Below, piece after piece: positions 55,901-64,000 of a stretch of DNA of 64,000 nucleotides; position 1 is the stretch's first letter, and every line of letters starts with the position of its first letter. The position numbers and the translations under genes are program-made. The DNA comes from Promerops cafer (taxonomy: Eukaryota > Chordata > Aves > Passeriformes > Nectariniidae), in assembly GCA_013398275.1 (NCBI GenBank), contig VZSE01010765.1, positions 311,251-375,250 of the forward strand, written 5' to 3'. The notes under the pieces are model-generated. The model did no database searches and was not told the origin of the DNA. It worked only from the letters and a program-made list of their open reading frames with translations.

Positions 55901-58900
55901 AAATCAGTGAAAGAAGAGGAAGAAATATATCCTAAAAACTGTTTCTCCCAAAGGATCAGCCGAGAAATATTAAGAGAGAGACAAAATGTAAATTTTTATT
56001 TGGATTTGGCTGTGGGATGGGAAAGAAGCATTCCATCATCAACAGTTTAGATGAACCTCAAATTTATATCTGCCTCACAAACGAGCTGTTTCTAGTGACA
56101 ATGTGATATGAAATGCTGGAACCACTTTATTCTGCTGGTGTTTTTAGCAGTGTATGTAGGAGTTTATTGCTGTGTGATTCTGGTATCTTTGAGTGCATGG
56201 TACTGTTGCGCACCTGACTTTGCATCTGAAACGGCAGCTGGGCATTAGACTTGATTCATACACTCTTAAACACAGGTGGCAGCACAGACTATGGCTGTTG
56301 CAACCAGTCAAGAATGTGCATCTAACTATGCATATTCCTCTGTAAAAGTCTTTGCTGTTGTGTTGCTAGTCCTGAAGCCTGATTTTTCTCCTTGGTGGTT
56401 GTTGCTTGCTAGTATGCATAGTCCTTCTTCTTCCTCCAATTTCGTTCAATAGCATGGGTTGCATGTTGATCTGGAGGAAGAAATTCACAGATTTAAAGCA
56501 GTCTATTACTTTAGATTAATCTCTACAGAAGTAGAGATGAATATCTAGGTAAAAAGTAAACAGAACTCTAAATAAGTGAAACAATTCTCCCATTGCTCTA
56601 GAAACATGCAAATAATAGCAAAATAGCTTTAAAAATTAATAATAGCTTTTAAAATTAATAAAATAAACTTAAATTAAAAATAGCTTTTAAAATTAATAAT
56701 ATGAGCCTAGTTTTTTTTCCTCTCTATAATTCCCTGACTCATTTATCATCCAGCTTTAGCAGCAAATGAGGTAGGAGTCCTGTAGCTAATAGTCCACTGC
56801 TTTCTCGATTCATTCCCAGAATAAAGTCTATGAAATAAATTATTTACAGAAAATATGTAGAAAATATGTTATGTAATTAAAGGCTGTTTTGTAATGCATA
56901 TGGAAGAAGAGATGAATGAAAATAGCCTGTCTCTTTGTCTTCCAGCCAGGCCTTTTCTCCTTTGTAGATATCAGCATGAGGAATACTGAGGGTGGAGTTG
57001 CTGTCTCCTAGCTGGGAGATGTAATATCTCCTGCTCGGTAGCATCAGTAATGGCAAGAAAAGTCTAGTTCTCTGCCCCAAATGTCAGTGTTGCTATATGT
57101 AGACTTACTTGCCCTTTGAGGCTAGTGTGTGCTCATTGTGTTCACCCACAGGAGACTCTGAAGCCTCCTTCTTGGGAGGGAAAAACCAAATTTTGGTTGG
57201 GAAAAACCAAATTTGCTCTGAGTGCCTTACTTCTCGAAACAGAACAACAGTTTTCCCTTAGACCAGGCTAGTGGGGACAGGAGCCAGCCTGCAGCAGATG
57301 CTCCAGCATGGAAAATAGAAGCTTTGATGGTTTAAGTTTTATAAGCCACTGGAAAACAGGATTTTACAGGCTAGTGTCCAGAAAGCCAAAATAGGAACCT
57401 CTGCTTACAATTAGCCAAATCCTGCAGCTCTATTCAGGGATTTTGCTCAGATGTCAGAAGTAGTTGTGTCTGTACAACAAAGTCTGCAGAGTCAGGGAGC
57501 GGGCATTTCAGCTTAAGTTGATCATTGGAATTCCAGGAATGAAGGCTATATTTCCTGAAAAATAATGTTGGCTATGCCAGGGCTTCTGATGGAAATCCTT
57601 GCAGCACATTAAATGTAGAGGTGCTTTGGGGTGCCACCACAATAGTAGGGTTTCTGTGTATTAGTAGCCAGCTGTATATCAGCAGTGAGCTCGTGGCAGT
57701 CTGTTCCGAGAGGGAAAGAGAAATAATGAAAGGTGGAAAAGGTAAGCTGACCTCATGAGACTAAGAACTGCTCTTGTAATTTCCTTATTCTTTACAGGAA
57801 GTGCATCATTAATTTTCCATCATTTTAGCTTCACTGTCTTAGCAGTTGCTCATTTAAGCAGTTCTGCATTCTGCATCTGCCTTTTTGACTGGTGTTCATT
57901 GCAGAGAGCTATGGATGCCTCTCTGGGCTGCTGCAGGAGCACTTGCATTTTCACAGTAAGCTGCTCACAACAAAACTGCAGTTTTCTGATCTTGCTTTTT
58001 GCAGACTCTTTAATTGGCATTTCTTGCTTGATGAGGGTGCTACGATCTAATGCTCTGGGAAATGGGAGAAAAACTGCTTAGGAAGTTTCTGCATTGTTGT
58101 TTCTCTTAGTGGTTTTGGATAGTAGAAGTTTCTTTGTCTCAGAAGACTGAAGTGTCTTACTTCCACTAAACTTTTTGTTTTAAATGCACTGAAACCCGTA
58201 CAGCCCACAGTATAGTGTTAATTCTTTGTTCCATTATCTAGAAGGAGAAGACACAGTAAGAGTTTGTGCCTTATCCAACATCTATATGCACAAGGAAATC
58301 AATATCCCCTTCCATAATTGATGGCTATATAAATAACTTATTGCCTATAAAGGAAGAGCATTATTTTTAATTTTCAAAAATGTTTTATTGAAGTCCCAGG
58401 TTAGTCCCAAATGTAACTTTGGCATGTGCACAAGTTATAAAGCATACACCTCCACTGATGGTGTGTTCCATATCTCCTCCTCTCTTAGCATTGCCTCCCA
58501 AATAGCATGTACTACTTTGAGGGTAGTGACTCAAAATCTATTTTGATATTCCAGAAGCCATATTTGTGTCAAACTTAAATAAAACATGGGATAGAAATTT
58601 GGTATTGTATATGCAGCTTTATAAAAAACAAAAGTTTTTTAAACAGACACCCACTAAGCAGAGGAGCAGCTTCACTGACACAATACAGAGCAAAAGAGCT
58701 TTTCCTACTTTAATGTGTAGTCTGTCACTTCAATGAGAATCTCAGACATTTCAGAGTTGTTTTCTTGGAACAACTTTTTTTTTTAAACCCTGGAATTGTC
58801 TTGTCCATCACAATTAGACACAACAGAATTTTTTTCACTTGTTAGTGTTTTGTCTTACCTGATCTATTTATGGTAAGTATTTTTAAGGGAGCCAGCCTGT

Positions 58901-61900
58901 AGAACAAGAAGGGTGTTTTTGTAACTTGTTTTCATCCAAAACATAGCAAGCTAAATACTCAGCTGTGCTTATTCCTTCACTTTCTAAGGAAATATTACTA
59001 GTAAGCCCAAACCAGATTTCCATCTTTTGGAATATTTTTACTCCTCTCCTACCTCTTATTCCTCTTGTCCATACAGTAAATGTTTTCTCATACTTAGAAG
59101 TGAAATTTTGTTGTTCCTCTTTTAGTTCTTTGAGCAATATTATGCATAGAGAAATCTTTTTCCATTTTCAACCTTCTTATCAATAGTTTCCCTAATGCTG
59201 GCATTTCTAGTATTTCTTGACATCCATTTCCAGTATCTTCTTTATTGGGAGGTTACTGTGTATATGCTAGTTGCCTGGAAAACAGTTGATGAAGTGTCTG
59301 TCTATCTTCTGGATGGCAATGCAGCATTCACAAGTAAGGAGTAGGTCTGTTCCATCTCTTCGGCCTTTGGCAGTTTAAGCCCTCAATGTAAGTGTGAAAA
59401 GCTCTTGTCCACAAAATCAGATGCATTACCTGATGTGCAACAAACCCATAATTACACACTAGAGAGACACATTGAACATTCATTTCAGAGTTGAACAACC
59501 CTGGGTGCCCAGTGGTATTCCACAAATCAAGCGCACCAGCTGTCAGAACTTGTTGCTATTTATACATTTTAACAAACAAAGGAATTCGTGTACATTGGCT
59601 ACAAGTCACCTAGTTCTCATATTAATTGGTATTCCCTCTTCTGTTGGTTAATGATTCTCTCACTTCCCATGTGAATTAGTCTGCATGCTCAGGCTTTCTC
59701 TTCTTTTGGGTCTGTGGCTTTCTAGGGTTGGTGGTTTTGATCTGCCCCTGCTGAAATAACCTTTTACCAAGTCGAAGCTGATTTCAGCACAGGTGGTGAG
59801 TTGGTTTATTAGTTTCTTTCTTATCTTGGAATTTCTGCTATCTGTCCTTGTGACCCATAAATTTTGCATTCTCTGGGCCCACTATAAGTGATAGATCCTT
59901 CTTCGCAAGCTTTGTTAACTTCCCCCTAGGTCTGAGGTCACTGAAACATGTCCAGCCCTAAACCTTAACTAGGCAGTTTTACCAATGAAAATTTTAGTTT
60001 TTCTAACACCTGCACATCACTTAGGGCTTGTTTGCTGCTCTCTGATTTATGGGTTAAATCTCTCTTCTTGTTGATTAGGCTTGGAAGTGTAACAAAGATT
60101 AAACATTAAAGGACATACTTTCTTACAAAAATTTTACACATCCCACATTTTGCAACACTCTGAACATATCTGTTGTTTCCAGATATTTTTGCTGACTCTT
60201 GGAGGTTTTTCCAGTTGGTCCATAGAAAGATTGCTTTATTATGCAGAATTTTTTCTTCTGGTACGCTTACATATTTTTCTCTCTGAGTATGAAAATGTTA
60301 CTGAGACATAGTAGAGTATACTGAACCCTGACAATCTAATGTAACTTAATATCCTTCTCTTTCCACTACAGTCTTTCCAGAAGGACATAAAAATATCTTG
60401 TCAGCAGTGATTGACTCATCCAATAAGAGTCTTGTTAAAGAGAGTGCAGATTCAGTTTTATTTGTTGGAGGGCAATAGGCTAGTGTTTCAGGTTATCCCT
60501 ATTTCAGTTACTGAAGTATCAGTTAGTGCTTGAAGATATTTTAGGTGTCTAATTCCCATTTATTTTGAAGTGGATTTGGCTGTATGAATATCTTAAAAAC
60601 ACAGGATTTAGACAGAGTTCTATGGGGCACTTCCTTTTTTGTTTTCCCAAGCACAACTTCCTTCTCTGTGAAAGAATTGTCATTGTTTTGCAGGAACTTT
60701 TTCAGCGAAAGATTTGTGGTTTCAGGCAGCTTCTGGCCTGGTAATAGTTCATCCATGAATACCATTTCTATGTCTGGAGTTTTTGCCCTTATGTAAATAC
60801 AGAAAACATAATTAGGACTAATTAATCCACAACAGACTAGACAAGGATTTAATCATCTTCAAAATGTCAGCTTCTGTAGAACTTTTTGTTAAATATACTC
60901 ATTTAATTTCTTTCAAAGTCCTGCTTGCAACATCTGGACAAACTGTTGCTGAAGGATTTGTTCTGAATTTAATTGTTTAATTCAATTACCAGATTTTCTC
61001 TATGGTACATGTCAATTAAAAAATATCTTCCCAAACAGACACTTGACTTGACTGTCAAAGGTTGCGAGTTTATTTTTATTTTCAACTGTTTTTCATTGCC
61101 CCTTGTTGTTCTTATTTTGTTGCTGTGTTCACAGAGCATAAGGAAACAAATCTGAGATGAGTTATATTTCAAAACATCAGGAACAGCGTTTCAACTTCTT
61201 TGTAGCAATCCAAAGGTGCTCAGACCTTTGATTATCTGAAGAAGCAGTTTGATGCTATAAGGAGTGGGTTGGTTTATTACCTGCCCTTGGAAGCTTCGTA
61301 GCATCCTCCTTCATTTGCATTCCTGAGCTCAGGCTACAGTATCAGACATCTTTTTTACTGGATAATGGCATGGTCAGCGCAAAGATTTGACAAGGTGATG
61401 GATGGAGCTCTGAGCAACCTGGTCTAGTTGAAGGTGTCCTGTGAGGGTCCCTTTCAACCCAAATGCTTCTGTGATTCTACGATAGTAGGCCAAAACAGCT
61501 GCTGATGTGACTCGTGAAAAGAACATGTTTGAATCTTCTGAGAAGCGATGATTTGTCTGGCTTGATTTTTCTGGTTGAATGTGGAGATGTTTGTTTTCAA
61601 GAAGAATTTCTGGTCAAGGGAAACAATTCAAAATCCCGTCTTCCAGGCATCATACAAAGTTTGATTGCTCTAAGGAACAAGATAAGCTATCCAGAAACTT
61701 AAAAAAACCCAGTCAGGATACCCAATTGTGCATTATGTTTTGCATGAAGGAATGGCATGTCCATAGTTGTCTGGGTTGTTCGCCTTTTTTTTGTCGGTTT
61801 GCTTGTTTGTGTTTTGTGTGTGTGGTTTTTCTGTTCTTTTTTTTTCCCCCCAGTGGGATCCGCCTGTCATTTGTGCTTCTGCAGCTTCTGTGGTGACAGC

Positions 61901-64000
61901 TTTTTGATGAGAACTGAGAAAACCAGACTTTGAAATATTGATATACCAATTGATCTGCAGACTTTGTTAATTTACTAGTTATGTGCTGCAGGGAAACTCT
62001 AAATTTTGGGGAAAACAATAAATGTTACACTCAGGCAGACTCACATAACCAAGAATTATCTGTATGAAAGAAGAGGAGCATATAGTTTCAGTTTTCTAGT
62101 GTTCATTTGAGTTGGTAATTAGCCCTTATAAGAAAGCACAGATCCATTTGTCTTTTTTGTGGTACATCCCAACTTTGCAAGGAAAGCTTTTTCCATTGAG
62201 AAGTGCAGCTGATAATGGGGTAAGTATGAAGTCACACTTTTGAGCAGCTGAAACGTAGATGTTTGAAGTGCCCAGCTGGTTTACAGTAGTTTGCCTGCCA
62301 TTTGCCTCTGTTAACAGTCTTTAATTACGTGATCACCTTGCTGTCTCTTATTATTTCTTTCTCTGGTTTCACTCAGTGGAGAGATGGCTGCAAAATCCAA
62401 CATGGACTTGTGGAAGTAGGGAGGCCATGATCTGATTGACCTTGATGGGTTCCAGAGTTACAGTCAAATATAGGGAACATAACAGAAAGGCAAAGGAGGA
62501 TTTTAAGGTTAAGATTCTATTAACTCATGGAAATTGTATCTTACTGTATCCCTAACCCAGGGAAATTTGAGAGGGTTTCCTCCTGAGGAATTTTCTTTTG
62601 GCCATTTTCCTTTAAAGTTGCTAGTCTCTTAAGACCTAAATTGATTAGCTGAATTTAAACAGTCATTAATACACTTAATTGAAATATGCCTGGGAGAGAA
62701 TTTGGTTATATTTGGTTTTATGTTTAAATCTCTGTAGTTTTGTCTAAGTATAAGATGCTTTACACAGTAAATCTAAAAGTTTTCTCTAGTAATAACATAT
62801 TTAAAAGTTAAATGCCATAAATAGCTTTTGGTAAAACAATATCATGGTTTATCCTGGTTTCAACAAGTAGCTTTTGTTTACCAGTGATCTTGTTGGTCTT
62901 AATACACCTGTCACCTTGATTTCATTAGGAAAGGATGTACTGTACATGTTAAATTCAACGTTACTTCTGTGTCACATAGTCCTTTTTGGCAGCATTTTTG
63001 AAAGAGATTTTTCATGTGCTCTTGATAGTTTATCATAATGAAGCATTTAAATGAATATTTCAAACATCTAGTCTGCTTTTTGTTCAAGTGGTTAGATTTA
63101 GACTCATCGTGAGGTCTTCTTTAACTTCTGAAATTATGAAACTTGGGGTACTGTATGCCTCAAAGGCTTAGGAATGAAAGAGGGGATTTGCTCTCCATCT
63201 GTTATGGCTAGTGATATTCACTTGCCAATCATTGTAGGTCATTAAAAAGTGATATATTTTACACCATATCAGTGGATTAATCCTTTATTTTTGAGGTCAT
63301 TTACATAGTGGAATGAATCAGCTCCAGTAGATCTATAGTTTTGAGGTGCAGTAGTACTTGTCAGGAGTCACTGAGAATTCAGGTGAGAGACAAGGCTGCC
63401 ATGATACACAGCATTTGCACACTCGTGTTTTCAAATCTCAGTGAAGTTTTAAAAATAACAAAGCTTTTCCACTGAAGAAATAAAACTTGCCTCATTTCTT
63501 ACAGTATGCAAATATAACAAATGCCATACCTCCTTTGGAGAACACGACTTCCTCTTTTATTTTTCTATATTAGCTAACAAAAAATATTTCCCTGAAGGTT
63601 TTTGTGAGAATGCATAAATTAAGGTTCAGATCAGTTAGCAAAATGCAACTGTCGGTGGTTGCTTCTTGAGCTTTGGGTAGATTGCTTTGCATTTTCTCCC
63701 TAAAAGTACAGCAGGTTTGCATCTTTCAAGGAAGCCTTATTTTCTGTTAGTAGTTGGCAAAGCTGTGCTAGTTCCCTTTCATTAACTCAATGGGCCCTAA
63801 ATTTAAAAAATACTCAAATGTGGCAAAACTTCAATCTGCCAAGAATGCCATAATGTATTGTAGTCTAGATTACATAGTACAGTGCAAGAGATTTCTCCCT
63901 TCTGAATTTTTTGATTCAATTTTTGCTGAACATACCAAAAAAAGTGATGGGAACTTTACCCTGCAGTCAGTATTTGGGATGTCTGTCTTGGCTATGATTT
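49939..64000 (+). other. KIF16B: KIF16B intron 12, runs off the window
   Basis: At least 14 kb with no exon that continues KIF16B. Seen inside: a short CA run near 50391-50404, a degenerate triple repeat of tagcttttaaaattaata at about 56625-56700, a short tandem of the gggaaaaaccaaatt type at 57178-57212, a possible minus-strand TATA-bearing LTR-like stretch around 59330-60110 (weak), and a CR1 scrap at 61395-61482. The rest looks like unique intronic DNA. Confidence 0.75.
61395..61482 (+). mobile_element. Short CR1 3' fragment
   Basis: Contains ggatggagctctgagcaacc, tggtctagttgaaggtgtcc and ggtccctttcaacccaaatg, and ends gtgattctacgat. This is a sense CR1 terminus. About 90 bp survive. Confidence 0.88.

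Noticed and set aside
49939..64000. Next KIF16B exon (FHA-domain start)
   Set aside because: I looked for an AG-preceded phase-0 exon coding EQTLALRKEG-like sequence and saw none. A translated search with the full protein would settle it.

Overview
This is a vertebrate nuclear window, almost certainly from a bird. Compact CR1 LINE fragments with the typical avian CR1 3' end are scattered through it, together with solo LTRs. The one gene I can support is KIF16B, the kinesin-3 motor of early endosomes. A passerine or other neoavian is plausible from the LTR content, but I cannot place the species from sequence alone.

Layout. Positions 1-8550 lie upstream of the gene: a solo LTR (845-1707), an antisense CR1 (3991-4412), and a CR1 / AT-GT microsatellite / CR1 block. 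That block appears several times between 5123 and 8515, separated by single N bases. A CpG-rich, TATA-less promoter (about 8600-9140) leads into the KIF16B start codon at 8900. Twelve coding exons follow on the + strand and end at 49938. All have GT/AG junctions and compatible phases, and together they encode residues 1-434: the whole kinesin motor domain and the start of the neck and stalk. Intron 1 is about 16.9 kb and carries two more LTRs of the same family (12189-13004 and 22786-23455). Introns 4, 9 and 11 carry larger CR1 copies. From 49939 to 64000 I find no further exon, so the FHA, coiled-coil and PX parts of the protein lie beyond the window.

The most important observations concern assembly. 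Exons 8 and 9 occur twice (37936-38384 and 40180-40628) because a 2,179-bp segment is repeated on both sides of a 65-N gap, with only two mismatches that I found. Region 5123-8515 is a staircase of five overlapping pieces joined by single Ns; it collapses to about 1.0 kb. Both look like overlapping contigs or haplotypes that were not merged. If the exon 8-9 pair were spliced in twice, the reading frame would break.

Other points worth a look are an out-of-frame upstream ATG overlapping the KIF16B start, an RFX/YY1-like palindrome about 100 bp upstream of the start codon, three solo LTRs with visible target-site duplications, and a CR1 that begins 13 bases after the exon 4 splice donor. I found no operon-like, CRISPR-like or otherwise undescribed biological system, no tRNA or rRNA gene, and no second protein-coding gene.
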